In this document: positions 34,180 through 43,002 of the stretch, in pieces
Numbering within the stretch: position 1 is the first letter of the stretch
How the letters are laid out: every line of letters begins with the position of its first letter
Assembly: GCF_900110705.1 (NCBI RefSeq)
Contig: NZ_FOEJ01000002.1
Coordinates: 248,001 to 312,000, forward strand
Direction: 5' to 3'
DNA length: 64,000 nt
From: Loktanella sp. DSM 29012
GTDB lineage: Bacteria; Pseudomonadota; Alphaproteobacteria; Rhodobacterales; Rhodobacteraceae
Notes under the pieces: model-generated
Told to the model about the DNA's origin: nothing
The model's input: only the letters and a program-made list of their open reading frames with translations
Databases searched by the model: none
Program-made: the position numbers and the translations under genes

Positions 34180-35409
34180 ATGCGTCGTGTCGTCATCACA
34201 GGTCTGGGCATTGTGTCCCCGATCGGAAACAACGCCCAGGAAGTCATGCAAAGCCTCAAGGCAGGCAAATCCGGTATCGAGGCCAGCCCCGAGATGGCCG
34301 AACACGGGTTCCGCAGCCAGATCGCGGGCACGCTGAAACTGAACGTGGCCGACCATGTGGACAAACGCACGCTGCGTTTCATGGGGCCGGGTGCTGCCTA
34401 TGCCCACATCGCGATGGGTCAGGCGATAGCCGATGCAGGCCTGTCGGACGATCAGGTGGTGAACCCGATGACCGGCGTGATCGCGGGATCGGGCGGACCA
34501 TCGACCAGTGCGATGCTGGCCGCGCACCAGACAGTGCTGAACACGGGTGCGACGAAACGGATCGGGCCATTCGCCGTGCCCAAGACCATGTCATCCACGG
34601 TCAGCGCCAACCTTGCGACGGCCTATCAGATCAAGGGCATGAATTTCTCCATCACCTCGGCCTGTTCGACGTCCCTGCATTGCATCGGGATGGCTGCACA
34701 GCAGGTCGCCCTTGGCACGCAGGACATCATGTTTGCAGGCGGCGGCGAGGAGCTCGACTGGACGCTGTCGTGCCTGTTCGATGCGATGGGGGCGATGTCG
34801 TCCAAGTATAACGACACCCCGGAAAAGGCGTCGCGTGCGTTCGATGCGGACCGCGATGGTTTCGTGATCGCCGGTGGCGGTGCCATGGTCGTGCTGGAAA
34901 CACTGGACTCCGCGCAGGCGCGCGGTGCGAAAATCTATGCCGAGGTCACGGGCTTTGCCGCGACATCGGACGGGGCGGACATGGTGGCCCCCAGCGGCGA
35001 GGGCGGCGAACGCGCGATGCGCGGTGCGCTGAAAAGCCTGCCAGAGGGACGCAAGATCAGCTATATCAACGCGCATGGCACCAGCACGCCGGTCGGTGAC
35101 GTGGGCGAAATTGAGGCTGTCCGCCGCGTCTTTGGCGAGGGCAGCACGCCGCCGGTCAGTTCGACAAAATCCATGACGGGCCACAGCCAGGGTGCCACCG
35201 GTGCGCAAGAAGCTGTCTATTGCCTGCTGATGTTGCAGGACGATTTCATCGCGCCGTCAATCAACGTCGAAAACCTTGATCCGGCGCTCAAGCCCGAAGA
35301 AATTGCGACCACCCGAGTGGACAATGCCGGGCTGGACACGGTGATGACGAACTCATTCGGGTTCGGCGGCACCAACGGGTCGATGCTGCTGTCGAAACTG
35401 AAGGATTGA
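34180..35409 (+). CDS. fabB: 3-oxoacyl-[ACP] synthase I FabB
   Basis: A 409-residue ketosynthase that elongates acyl-ACP, including the cis-unsaturated intermediates made by FabA. The triad is intact: Cys162 in TSACSTSLHC, His in NAHGTSTPVGD and His in MTGHSQGATGA. The thiolase-fold C-terminus ends NSFGFGGTNGSML. The start has GGAGGAG upstream. It is followed four bases later by fabI, indicating one transcript. Confidence 0.96.
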   Translation: MRRVVITGLGIVSPIGNNAQEVMQSLKAGKSGIEASPEMAEHGFRSQIAGTLKLNVADHVDKRTLRFMGPGAAYAHIAMGQAIADAGLSDDQVVNPMTGVIAGSGGPSTSAMLAAHQTVLNTGATKRIGPFAVPKTMSSTVSANLATAYQIKGMNFSITSACSTSLHCIGMAAQQVALGTQDIMFAGGGEELDWTLSCLFDAMGAMSSKYNDTPEKASRAFDADRDGFVIAGGGAMVVLETLDSAQARGAKIYAEVTGFAATSDGADMVAPSGEGGERAMRGALKSLPEGRKISYINAHGTSTPVGDVGEIEAVRRVFGEGSTPPVSSTKSMTGHSQGATGAQEAVYCLLMLQDDFIAPSINVENLDPALKPEEIATTRVDNAGLDTVMTNSFGFGGTNGSMLLSKLKD

Positions 35410-35413
35410 ACCG

Positions 35414-36199
35414 ATGATCGGGATGCAGGGCAAACGCGGGCTTGTCATGGGGGTGGCCAATGAACGGTCAATCGCCTGGGGCATCGCAAAGGCAATGGCG
35501 GACGCAGGTGCGGAACTGGCGTTTACTTACCAAGGTGAGGCATTCGGCAAACGTCTGGAACCGCTGGCGGCCAGCGTCGGGTCAAACCTGATGGTCGATG
35601 TCGATGTCACGAACGAAGAAAGCATGGATGCCGCGTTCCAGATGATCAAGGATCAGTGGGGCAGCCTCGATTTTGTGGTGCATGCTATCGCCTATTCAGA
35701 CAAATCGGAACTGACGGGCCGGTTCATCAATACCAGCCGCGCGAATTTCAAGAATTCGCTGACGATCTCGTGCTATTCGTTCATTGATGTGGCGAAACGT
35801 GCGTCCGAACTGATGCCCGATGGCGGTTCCCTCATGACGCTGACCTATCAGGGCAGCAACGCTGTCACCCCGAACTACAACGTGATGGGCGTGGCCAAAG
35901 CGGCGCTGGAATCGGCGGTCCGCTATCTGGCCAATGATCTGGGACCGGACGGGATCCGCGTCAATGCGATCAGTCCCGGTCCGATGAAAACGCTGGCCGG
36001 TGCCGCAATCGGCGGCGCGCGCAAGACCTACAAGCATACGGGCGAAAACGCGCCGTTGCGATCCAATGCCACGCTGGAGGCTGTTGGCGGCACGGCCGTT
36101 TATCTGGCGTCGGATGCCGGCGCATTCACGACCGGTGAAATCATCCGCGTCGACGGCGGCTATCATGTCCTCGGGATGCCACAGGGCGAAAACCTGTAG
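35414..36199 (+). CDS. fabI: Enoyl-[ACP] reductase (NADH) FabI
   Basis: A 261-residue SDR enzyme catalysing the last step of each fatty acid elongation cycle. It shows the FabI nucleotide site GLVMGVANERSIAWGIAKAMAD and the Tyr-x6-Lys active site (Tyr155, Lys162 in NYNVMGVAKAAL), plus the substrate-loop SPGPMKTLAGAAIGG. It is the target family of triclosan-type inhibitors. It ends at a strong hairpin shared with the convergent FKBP gene. Confidence 0.96.
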   Translation: MIGMQGKRGLVMGVANERSIAWGIAKAMADAGAELAFTYQGEAFGKRLEPLAASVGSNLMVDVDVTNEESMDAAFQMIKDQWGSLDFVVHAIAYSDKSELTGRFINTSRANFKNSLTISCYSFIDVAKRASELMPDGGSLMTLTYQGSNAVTPNYNVMGVAKAALESAVRYLANDLGPDGIRVNAISPGPMKTLAGAAIGGARKTYKHTGENAPLRSNATLEAVGGTAVYLASDAGAFTTGEIIRVDGGYHVLGMPQGENL

Positions 36200-36204
36200 G
36201 CGGT

Positions 36205-36229
36205 CAGGGCCGGGTCATCCCCGGCCCTG
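36205..36229. terminator. Bidirectional hairpin between fabI and the FKBP gene
   Basis: Perfect 10-bp stem CAGGGCCGGG / CCCGGCCCTG with a 5-nt loop in the 38-base gap between two convergent stops. Confidence 0.65.
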
Positions 36230-36237
36230 CTGCATGA

Positions 36238-36672
36238 TCAGGCCGGGACCACGTCGACCAGTTTCACGTCGAACGTCAGGTCCTTGCCAGCCAGCGGGTG
36301 GTTGGCGTCCAGCGTAACGGTATCGTCGGTCAGACCCACGACAGTGACGGGCACGGCCTGCCCTGTGGGTGTCTGCATTTGCAGTTGCAGACCTTCTTCC
36401 AGCGGAATTTCAGCGGGGATATCCCCGCGCGGCACGTCCTGACGGGCCTCTGGGTTGACCGGGCCGTAGGCCTGATCGGAGGGGATTTCGACCTTTTTCT
36501 CGTCGCCAACGGTCATTCCGGGCATCGCCACATCCAGGCCGGGGATGATCTGGCCAGAGCCAACGGCGAATTCCAGCGGCTCGCGACCTTCGGAACTGTC
36601 GAACACCGTGCCGTCCGAAAGGGTGCCGGTGTAGTGGATCTTGACCGTGTCGCCTGATTTCACTTGTGTCAT
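36238..36672 (-). CDS. FKBP-type peptidyl-prolyl isomerase (SlyD-like)
   Basis: A 144-residue cytoplasmic prolyl isomerase: VKIHYTGTLSDGTVFDSSEGREPLEFAVGSGQIIPGLDVAMPGM is the FKBP core with the inserted-in-flap chaperone domain (DQAYGPVNPEARQDVPRGDIPAEIPLEEGLQLQMQ) of SlyD. The metal-binding His/Cys-rich tail of E. coli SlyD is absent. The start at 36672 has GAGG six bases upstream. It is convergent with fabI and divergent from the next hydrolase. Confidence 0.92.
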   Translation of the reverse strand: MTQVKSGDTVKIHYTGTLSDGTVFDSSEGREPLEFAVGSGQIIPGLDVAMPGMTVGDEKKVEIPSDQAYGPVNPEARQDVPRGDIPAEIPLEEGLQLQMQTPTGQAVPVTVVGLTDDTVTLDANHPLAGKDLTFDVKLVDVVPA

Positions 36673-36798
36673 ATCATACCTCATAAATTTAAAGTCCCAA
36701 CGTGGGTAACGAAGGCGGCCATGGGATGCAAACGGGTTTCCCTTTGGCGAAACCCCGTGGCAATGTCGCGCCGAAGACGCAGCAACTGGACATCCGCC

Positions 36799-37611
36799 AT
36801 GCCATTTTTCGCAGCCGCCGACGGCACGCAGATCTATTTCGAAGAGGCGGGCGCAGGCACCCCGGTCATTGCCTTGCCCGGCCTGACGCGCAACACAGCG
36901 GATTTCGATCATGTTGCCCCCCATCTGGATTGCCGCCTGATCCGGCTGGACTACCGAGGACGCGGACAATCCGACTGGGCCGCACCCGAAACCTATACCG
37001 TCCCGGTCGAGGCATCGGATGTGCTGGCGCTGATGGACCACCTGTCACTGCCCAAGGCCGCGTTTCTGGGCACATCACGCGGGGGCATGATCGCCATGTT
37101 CCTTGCCGCAACCGCCAAGGATCGCGTCCTGGGGGTCGCCTTGAACGACATCGGACCCGAGATTGCCGAAACCGGCCTGAACGTGATCCGCGCCTATGTG
37201 GGTCAGCGGCCTGCGCAAAAAACCTATGCAGAGGCGGCGGCCCTGCGTGCCACCTTGCCGGGGTTTGCGAATGTGCCGATGGACCGTTGGCTGGCCGAGG
37301 TGCGGCAGCAATATGTGCAGACCGATGACGGTCTGGACCTGCGCTATGATCCGGCACTTGCGGGGACATTGGGCGACGGGTCCGAACCCGCGCCGGACCT
37401 GTGGCCGCTGTTCGATGCGATGGCTGGCCTACCGCTGGCGGTGATCCGGGGTGCGAATTCGGACCTCTTGACCACCGAAACGCTCGCGGAAATGCAACGC
37501 CGGCGGCCAGATGCCATCGTTGCGACCGTGCCGGACCGGGCGCATATCCCGTTCCTGGACGAAGATAAATCGCTGGACACGCTGCACCGCTGGCTGGGAG
37601 CGATGACATGA
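36799..37611 (+). CDS. Alpha/beta hydrolase
   Basis: A 270-residue hydrolase: ALPGLTRNTADFDHVAP, RLDYRGRGQSDWA, nucleophile Ser in FLGTSRGGMIAMF, Asp near IRGANSDLLT and His in VPDRAHIPFLDEDKS. It is of the haloalkane-dehalogenase/esterase-like class, with no signal peptide. I start it at 36799 (MPFFAAADGTQIYFEEAG). Its stop overlaps the next start (ATGA, 37608-37611), the first of three such joins in this catabolic run. Confidence 0.8.
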   Translation: MPFFAAADGTQIYFEEAGAGTPVIALPGLTRNTADFDHVAPHLDCRLIRLDYRGRGQSDWAAPETYTVPVEASDVLALMDHLSLPKAAFLGTSRGGMIAMFLAATAKDRVLGVALNDIGPEIAETGLNVIRAYVGQRPAQKTYAEAAALRATLPGFANVPMDRWLAEVRQQYVQTDDGLDLRYDPALAGTLGDGSEPAPDLWPLFDAMAGLPLAVIRGANSDLLTTETLAEMQRRRPDAIVATVPDRAHIPFLDEDKSLDTLHRWLGAMT

Positions 37612-38570
37612 ATATCGACATGATTGATGCCGCAGCAGGCCGCCTGAACGGTCACGCGCGGCGCACCCCCCTGCTGTCGTCACCGTTTCTGGACGAACTG
37701 ACCGGGCGGCGTATCCTGATCAAGGCTGAATGTCTGCAACACACCGGCAGTTTTAAATTTCGCGGTGCCTGGTCCGCGCTGTCGGCCTTGACCGATGCCC
37801 AGCGCAAGTCGGGTGTCATCGCCTTTTCGTCGGGCAATCACGCGCAGGGCGTGGCACTGGCCGCACGGATGCACGGCGCACCTGCTGTCATCGTCATGCC
37901 GTCGAATGCCCCCGCCGTGAAAATCGCGAACACGCGTGCTCTGGGTGGCGAGGTGGTGCTGTATGACCGAGAAACCGAAAGCCGTGAGGACATCGGCGCG
38001 GCCCTGGCCCAAAAGCGTGGTCTGACGCTGGTCCGCCCCTATGACGACCCGCAGGTCATTGCCGGACAAGGCACGGTGGGTCTGGAAATTGCGGTACAGG
38101 CGGCAGAGCTGGGTGTCACCGATGCCGAGGTTCTGGTGTGTTGCGGCGGCGGCGGGCTTACCTCGGGCGTGGCCCTGGCACTGGAGGCACGCGCGCCGGG
38201 AATGCGGGTCCATCCCTGCGAACCGCAGGGTTTCGACGATGTGGCGCGGAGCCTGTCATTGGGCGAAATCCAGCGCAATCCCAGCCAGACCGGGTCGATC
38301 TGTGATGCGATCGTGACACCCGCGCCGGGGGATCTGACCTTTCCCATCATGCAGCGATTGTGCGGGCCGGGCTACGTCGTCAGCGACGACGATTGCCTGC
38401 ACGCGATGGCGCAAGCGTTCCAGCGGTTTCGGATCGTGGTGGAACCAGGGGGTGCAGCGGCCATGGCCGCGGCGCTGACACAGTCAATGGCCGACACGGT
38501 GATCGCCGTTGCCACGGGCGGAAACGTCGATCAGGCCATGTTCACACGCGCATTGGAGACGCTGACATGA
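37608..38570 (+). CDS. Threonine/serine dehydratase-like PLP enzyme
   Basis: A 320-residue fold type II PLP enzyme of the threonine dehydratase/serine racemase group. The Schiff-base Lys is residue 50 in TGSFKFRGA. SSGNHAQGVALAA contacts substrate, and the glycine loop CGGGGLTSG holds the PLP phosphate. There is no C-terminal ACT-type regulatory domain, so it is the catabolic or racemase form. It is coupled to the upstream hydrolase and the downstream lactonase-like gene by ATGA overlaps. Threonine, serine or hydroxyaspartate are possible substrates. Confidence 0.87.
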   Translation: MNIDMIDAAAGRLNGHARRTPLLSSPFLDELTGRRILIKAECLQHTGSFKFRGAWSALSALTDAQRKSGVIAFSSGNHAQGVALAARMHGAPAVIVMPSNAPAVKIANTRALGGEVVLYDRETESREDIGAALAQKRGLTLVRPYDDPQVIAGQGTVGLEIAVQAAELGVTDAEVLVCCGGGGLTSGVALALEARAPGMRVHPCEPQGFDDVARSLSLGEIQRNPSQTGSICDAIVTPAPGDLTFPIMQRLCGPGYVVSDDDCLHAMAQAFQRFRIVVEPGGAAAMAAALTQSMADTVIAVATGGNVDQAMFTRALETLT

Positions 38571-39358
38571 TGGTTGAAAACAACGGTGTGCGCCTGAATG
38601 TGCAGGTCGACGGGGCGCAGGGCCCTGATGCGCCCACGGTGGTTTTTGCAAATTCGCTGGGCACGAACCTGCATCTGTGGGACCCGATCATGGACCTGCT
38701 GCCCGCCGGACCGCGCTATATCCGTTGGGACAAACGTGGGCACGGCGCATCTGACGTGCCACCCGCCCCCTACAGCATGGGCACGCTGATCGCGGATGCA
38801 GAGGCGGTTTGCGACGCCCTCGCGGTGCGCGACTGCGTGTTTGTCGGGTTGTCCGTGGGGGGCATGATCGCTCAGGGCCTCGCCGTGAAACGCATGGACA
38901 TCGTGCGTGCGATGGTGCTGTCGAACACGGGGGCCAAGCTGGGCACGCCCAAGCTGTGGAATGACCGGATTGCAGCAGTGCGGTCGCAGGGCATGGCGGC
39001 ATTGGCTGACGGCATCATGGAACGCTGGTTCGGGCCAGCCTTTCGCAAATCGCCGGCCGTCGCGCCGTGGAAGGACATGCTGCTGAATACCGACCCAGAG
39101 GGCTATGCCGGGGTCTGCGGTGCCATTGCGGGGACGGATTTCATCACGCCGACCTCTGGCCTGCGCCTGCCGACCATGGGGATCGCGGGGTCTGATGACG
39201 GATCAACCCCGCCCGATCTGGTGCGTGAAACCGTTGATCTAATCCCGGGATCGGATTTTCACATCATCCGTCGTGCGGGCCACTTGCCCTGTGTCGAACA
39301 ACCGCAGGAATACGTCGACCTGTTGACCGGGTTTCTGACCCGCACCGGCACGATCTAG
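38567..39358 (+). CDS. 3-oxoadipate enol-lactonase-like alpha/beta hydrolase
   Basis: A 263-residue hydrolase with the PcaD pattern: VVFANSLGTNLHLWDPIMDLLP, RWDKRGHGASD, nucleophile Ser in GLSVGGMIAQGLA, Asp in IAGSDDGSTPP and His in RRAGHLPCVEQPQEY. PcaD hydrolyses 3-oxoadipate enol-lactone in protocatechuate catabolism, but no other pca gene is present here, so it may act on another lactone. It overlaps the upstream gene by ATGA; the downstream MFS gene begins at the next base. Confidence 0.82.
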   Translation: MMVENNGVRLNVQVDGAQGPDAPTVVFANSLGTNLHLWDPIMDLLPAGPRYIRWDKRGHGASDVPPAPYSMGTLIADAEAVCDALAVRDCVFVGLSVGGMIAQGLAVKRMDIVRAMVLSNTGAKLGTPKLWNDRIAAVRSQGMAALADGIMERWFGPAFRKSPAVAPWKDMLLNTDPEGYAGVCGAIAGTDFITPTSGLRLPTMGIAGSDDGSTPPDLVRETVDLIPGSDFHIIRRAGHLPCVEQPQEYVDLLTGFLTRTGTI

Positions 39359-40561
39359 GTGCGCCTGCCCGTCGTTTTCATCCTCGTCACCGTCGTGATC
39401 GACGCGATGGGGATCGGGCTGATCCTGCCCGTCATGCCCGACCTGATCCAGTCGATCGAAGGGGCCGGAGTCGCGCGTGCAGCGTTATGGGGCGGGATGC
39501 TGGCGTCGATCTTTGCGGTCATGCAGTTCCTGTTCGGCCCGCTTTTGGGCGCGCTGTCGGACCGCTGGGGCCGCAGGCCGGTTTTGCTGGTCGCACTGGC
39601 GGTGATGGCCCTGGACTATGTTCTGATGGCAGTGGCGCATACGATGGCGCTGCTTGTCATCGGGCGCATCATCGGCGGCATCACCGCAGCCACGCAATCT
39701 ACCGCCGGGGCCTATATGGCCGACATCAGCAAGCCAGAGGAAAAAGCAGCCAATTTCGGTCTGATCGGCGCAGCCTTTGGCGTGGGGTTTGTGTTGGGGC
39801 CGCTGATCGGCGGGCTCCTGGCCGAATTCGGAACCCGCGCACCGTTCTATGCAGCGGCGGTGCTGGCCGGGCTGAATTTCGTCTTTGGGTATTTTGTCCT
39901 GCCAGAGACCGTCACCGACCGGATCCGGCGCCCGTTCAGCTGGCGCAGGGCCAATCCCGTGGGGGCATTCCGACACATCGGTGCATTGCCCGGCGTGGGG
40001 CGGCTGTTGGTGGTGATTTTTGTCTATGGCGTCGCCTTTTATGTCTATCCGGCCGTCTGGGCCTATTTCGGCACCGAACGCTTTGGCTGGGGGCCGGGTA
40101 TGGTTGGCCTGTCGCTGGGCCTGTTCGGCATTGGTATTGCTGTCGTCCAAGGCTTCCTTGTCGGGCCAGCAATCCGGCGGTTCGGGGAACGTGGCACCGT
40201 GCTGTTGGGCCTTGGCGTCGACATCGCGGCCTTTGTGGCGCTGGGGTTCGTCAGCAACGGCTGGATCGCATTGGCACTGACCCCGTTGACGGCGATCGGG
40301 TCCATCGCCGGCCCGGCATTGCAAGGGATCATGTCGCGCAGGGCCGCCGACAACCAGCAAGGCGAATTGCAGGGCGTACTGACCAGCACCCATGCGGTCG
40401 CCACGATCATCGGGCCGCTGGCGATGACCCAGACGTTCTATGCCTTCACCGTGCCGGGGGCCGCGATCTACCTGCCCGGCGCACCCTTTCTGCTCGCCGC
40501 TGGCCTTACGCTGATCTGCGTTGCCATCGTTCTTGCCACGCCACGCGCCCGCGCGGCATGA
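39359..40561 (+). CDS. TetA-like MFS efflux transporter
   Basis: A 400-residue, 12-helix MFS exporter. The 14-helix type is excluded by length. The motif A loop LGALSDRWGRRPVLLVALAVMALDYVLMA and the antiporter motif C-like AAFGVGFVLGPLIGGLLAEFG are those of the TetA(A/B/C) group. The start is a GTG immediately after the TAG of the previous gene, so translation is likely to be coupled. Presence in a catabolic run suggests export of an intermediate rather than drug resistance, but this is inference. Confidence 0.85.
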   Translation: MRLPVVFILVTVVIDAMGIGLILPVMPDLIQSIEGAGVARAALWGGMLASIFAVMQFLFGPLLGALSDRWGRRPVLLVALAVMALDYVLMAVAHTMALLVIGRIIGGITAATQSTAGAYMADISKPEEKAANFGLIGAAFGVGFVLGPLIGGLLAEFGTRAPFYAAAVLAGLNFVFGYFVLPETVTDRIRRPFSWRRANPVGAFRHIGALPGVGRLLVVIFVYGVAFYVYPAVWAYFGTERFGWGPGMVGLSLGLFGIGIAVVQGFLVGPAIRRFGERGTVLLGLGVDIAAFVALGFVSNGWIALALTPLTAIGSIAGPALQGIMSRRAADNQQGELQGVLTSTHAVATIIGPLAMTQTFYAFTVPGAAIYLPGAPFLLAAGLTLICVAIVLATPRARAA

Positions 40562-40581
40562 TCCCGACAAAGGAGCCGCCC

Positions 40582-41664
40582 ATGACCCCAATCAAAGCTG
40601 CTGTCAGCTACGCCCACAACACACCGCTTTCGGTGGAAACGGTGCACATCCGCCCGCCCGGACCGGGCGAAGTGGAGGTCACGCTGAAGGCCTGCGCAAT
40701 CTGTCACTCCGACATTCACTATGCCGAAGGTGCCTGGGGTGGCACCCTGCCCGCGATCTACGGTCACGAAGCAGCGGGTCAGATCACGGCTGTCGGTGAC
40801 GGGGTTCGCGGGCTTGCACTGGGTGACAGCGTCGTCGTGACCTTGATCCGCGCCTGTGGATCCTGTGCCACCTGTGGGTCGGGCATGCCGGTGCTGTGCG
40901 GCACACCGCCGGCCTATCAGACGCCACTGACAACGCTGGATGGTGCGCCGATCGTGCAGGCGATGAACGCCGGGGCCTTTGCCGAACGTGTGGTCGTGGA
41001 CCCCAGCCAGGTGGTCAGGATTTCCCCCGATATCGATCCTGTCGCCGCATCCCTGCTGGCCTGTGGCGTCATCACCGGCGTGGGTGCCGTGGTCAACGCG
41101 GCAAACCTGCGGGCGGGTCAGGACGTGGTGGTCATCGGCGCAGGCGGCGTCGGTCTGAACGCAATCCAGGGCGCGCGGATCGCTGGTGCGCGCCGGATCG
41201 TCGCCGTCGACATGACGCCGGAAAAGCTGGCCATTGCAAAGGAATTCGGCGCGACGGACGGCGTGCTGGCCACGGACGACAAACCCTGGCGCGCCGCGAA
41301 AAAGGCGATGAGTAAAGGGGCCGATGCGGTCATCATCACCGTTGGTGCGATCCCGGCATTCGACACGGCGGCCCAGTACCTCGGCATGGGCGGCAAGGTC
41401 ATCATGGTCGGCATGCCCCATTCGGGTGCCACATCCACCTATGAACCCGTGATGTTCGCAGCCACCGGCCAAGGCATGATCGGGTCGAAAATGGGCGACG
41501 TCGTCATCGCGCGCGACATCCCCTGGATGGTCGATCTCTACGAACAAGGACGACTGAAGCTGGACGAGCTCGTCAGTCAAACCTGGCCGCTGGACCAGAT
41601 CAACGCGGCCATCGCCGACACCAAAACCGGATCGGCCAAGCGCAACGTCATCGTCTTTGACTGA
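40582..41664 (+). CDS. Zinc-dependent alcohol dehydrogenase family protein
   Basis: A 360-residue medium-chain dehydrogenase. Catalytic zinc ligands are Cys in CAICHSDIHYAEG and the GHEAAG His-Glu pair; the structural zinc site is the four-Cys lobe CGSCATCGSGMPVLC. The nucleotide fold is VVIGAGGVGLNAIQGARIAGARRIVAVDM, with Asp at the end of beta-2 favouring NAD. The ATG at 40582 follows AAGGAGCC. It resembles the class III-related dehydrogenases of roseobacters. The substrate is unknown. Confidence 0.87.
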   Translation: MTPIKAAVSYAHNTPLSVETVHIRPPGPGEVEVTLKACAICHSDIHYAEGAWGGTLPAIYGHEAAGQITAVGDGVRGLALGDSVVVTLIRACGSCATCGSGMPVLCGTPPAYQTPLTTLDGAPIVQAMNAGAFAERVVVDPSQVVRISPDIDPVAASLLACGVITGVGAVVNAANLRAGQDVVVIGAGGVGLNAIQGARIAGARRIVAVDMTPEKLAIAKEFGATDGVLATDDKPWRAAKKAMSKGADAVIITVGAIPAFDTAAQYLGMGGKVIMVGMPHSGATSTYEPVMFAATGQGMIGSKMGDVVIARDIPWMVDLYEQGRLKLDELVSQTWPLDQINAAIADTKTGSAKRNVIVFD

Positions 41665-41671
41665 CGCTCTG

Positions 41672-41693
41672 CATCATCTTGCCAAAAATACTC
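41672..41693 (+). repeat. Dispersed intergenic element, short form, copy 2
   Basis: CATCATCTTGCC-AAA-AATACTC, 14 bases before the start of the enolase-superfamily gene and 8 bases after the dehydrogenase stop. It is identical to the copies at 5838 and 58866 outside the three central bases. Confidence 0.7.
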
Positions 41694-41706
41694 AAAACAG
41701 GGACGC

Positions 41707-42936
41707 ATGATGAAACTCGCTGACCTCGACATTATCGTCACGGCACCACCGGCCCCGGGCTGGGGCGGCCGCTATTGGATCCTGGTCAAGGTCACGACGG
41801 ATACGGGCATCACCGGCTGGGGCGAATGTTATGCCAGCAGCGTCGGACCCGAGGCCATGCGCGCCGTCATCACCGATGTATTCGCCCGGCACATGGCCGG
41901 GGAAAACCCCGAAAATATCGACCTGATGTACAGGCGGGTCTATTCCGCGGGCTTTACCCAAAGGCCTGATCTGACGGTGCTGGGCGCCTGGTCCGGGCTG
42001 GAAATCGCTTGCTGGGACATCCTGGGCAAGCACCGTGACCGCCCTGTTCATGCGCTGATCGGCGGGCGCACGAACGACCGCATCCGCGCCTATACCTACC
42101 TTTATCCGCAGGCGCAGCACGCCCTGCCCGATTTCTGGTCCAGCCCGGATATGGCCGCCCAGTCCGCCACCGCCATGGTCGCGGCAGGTTATACGGCGGT
42201 GAAATTCGACCCTGCCGGTCCCTATACGATCCGGGGCGGGCATATGCCGTCGATGCACGATATCTCGCTGTCGGTGGCGTTCTGCCGCGCCATCCGCGAA
42301 GCCGTGGGCGACCGCGCCGACCTGCTGTTCGGCACGCACGGGCAGTTTTCCACCGGTGGTGCGATCAGGCTGGGTCAGGCCATCGCCCCCTATCAGCCGC
42401 TGTGGTTCGAGGAACCGATCCCACCCGACAATACTCACGAGATGTCCAAGGTTGCAGCCAAGGTCAGCATCCCCATTGCCACGGGCGAACGCCTGACGAC
42501 CCGGTCCGAATTCGCGCCCGTCTTGCGGTCCGGGGCCGCCACAATCCTGCAACCCGCGCTGGGGCGCTGCGGCGGCATCTGGGAGGCGCGCAAGATCGCC
42601 GTGCTGGCAGAGGCCTATAACGCGCAGATCGCGCCGCACCTTTATGCCGGTCCGATCGAATGGGCCGCAAACATTCAACTCGCTGCTGCCATCCCGAATA
42701 TCCTGATGGCCGAGACCATCGAAACGCCGTTCCATTTCGACCTGATCAAACACAGCCTGCGGGTCGAGGATGGTTATATTCCCGTGCCCACCGCCCCCGG
42801 TCTGGGGATCGAGGTGGACGAGGAGCTGGCGCGGGCCCATCCCTACACCGGCGCCGCATTGCACCTGGAGATGCAACAGGACGCCGTCAGCTATCACGAG
42901 GTCAATCGCTTCGCAGGTGGCGCCCCCGCCGATTGA
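41707..42936 (+). CDS. Mandelate racemase/muconate lactonizing family (enolase superfamily) protein
   Basis: A 409-residue enolase-superfamily enzyme, probably an acid-sugar dehydratase or cycloisomerase related to D-galactonate dehydratase. The capping domain includes TGWGECYASSVGPEA; the barrel has LFGTHGQFSTGGA, the metal Glu in WFEEPIPPDN, Glu in IATGERLTT and His in QIAPHLYAG. The family's Asp that partners this His normally lies in QPD; here the segment is ILQPALGRCGG, an Ala. That may be a subfamily trait. Two overlapping ATGs (41707, 41710) are possible starts. Confidence 0.83.
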   Translation: MMKLADLDIIVTAPPAPGWGGRYWILVKVTTDTGITGWGECYASSVGPEAMRAVITDVFARHMAGENPENIDLMYRRVYSAGFTQRPDLTVLGAWSGLEIACWDILGKHRDRPVHALIGGRTNDRIRAYTYLYPQAQHALPDFWSSPDMAAQSATAMVAAGYTAVKFDPAGPYTIRGGHMPSMHDISLSVAFCRAIREAVGDRADLLFGTHGQFSTGGAIRLGQAIAPYQPLWFEEPIPPDNTHEMSKVAAKVSIPIATGERLTTRSEFAPVLRSGAATILQPALGRCGGIWEARKIAVLAEAYNAQIAPHLYAGPIEWAANIQLAAAIPNILMAETIETPFHFDLIKHSLRVEDGYIPVPTAPGLGIEVDEELARAHPYTGAALHLEMQQDAVSYHEVNRFAGGAPAD

Positions 42937-43002
42937 GGCAGACGGGTTTCCACCGGCAGCGCAGTGGCGTATCCCTGAACCACGTTCACCCAAGGATGCG
43001 AC

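Noticed and set aside
39359-40561. TetA-like transporter as a tetracycline resistance determinant.
   Set aside because: There is no TetR-type repressor gene beside it and it is embedded between catabolic genes. Efflux of a metabolite is more likely.
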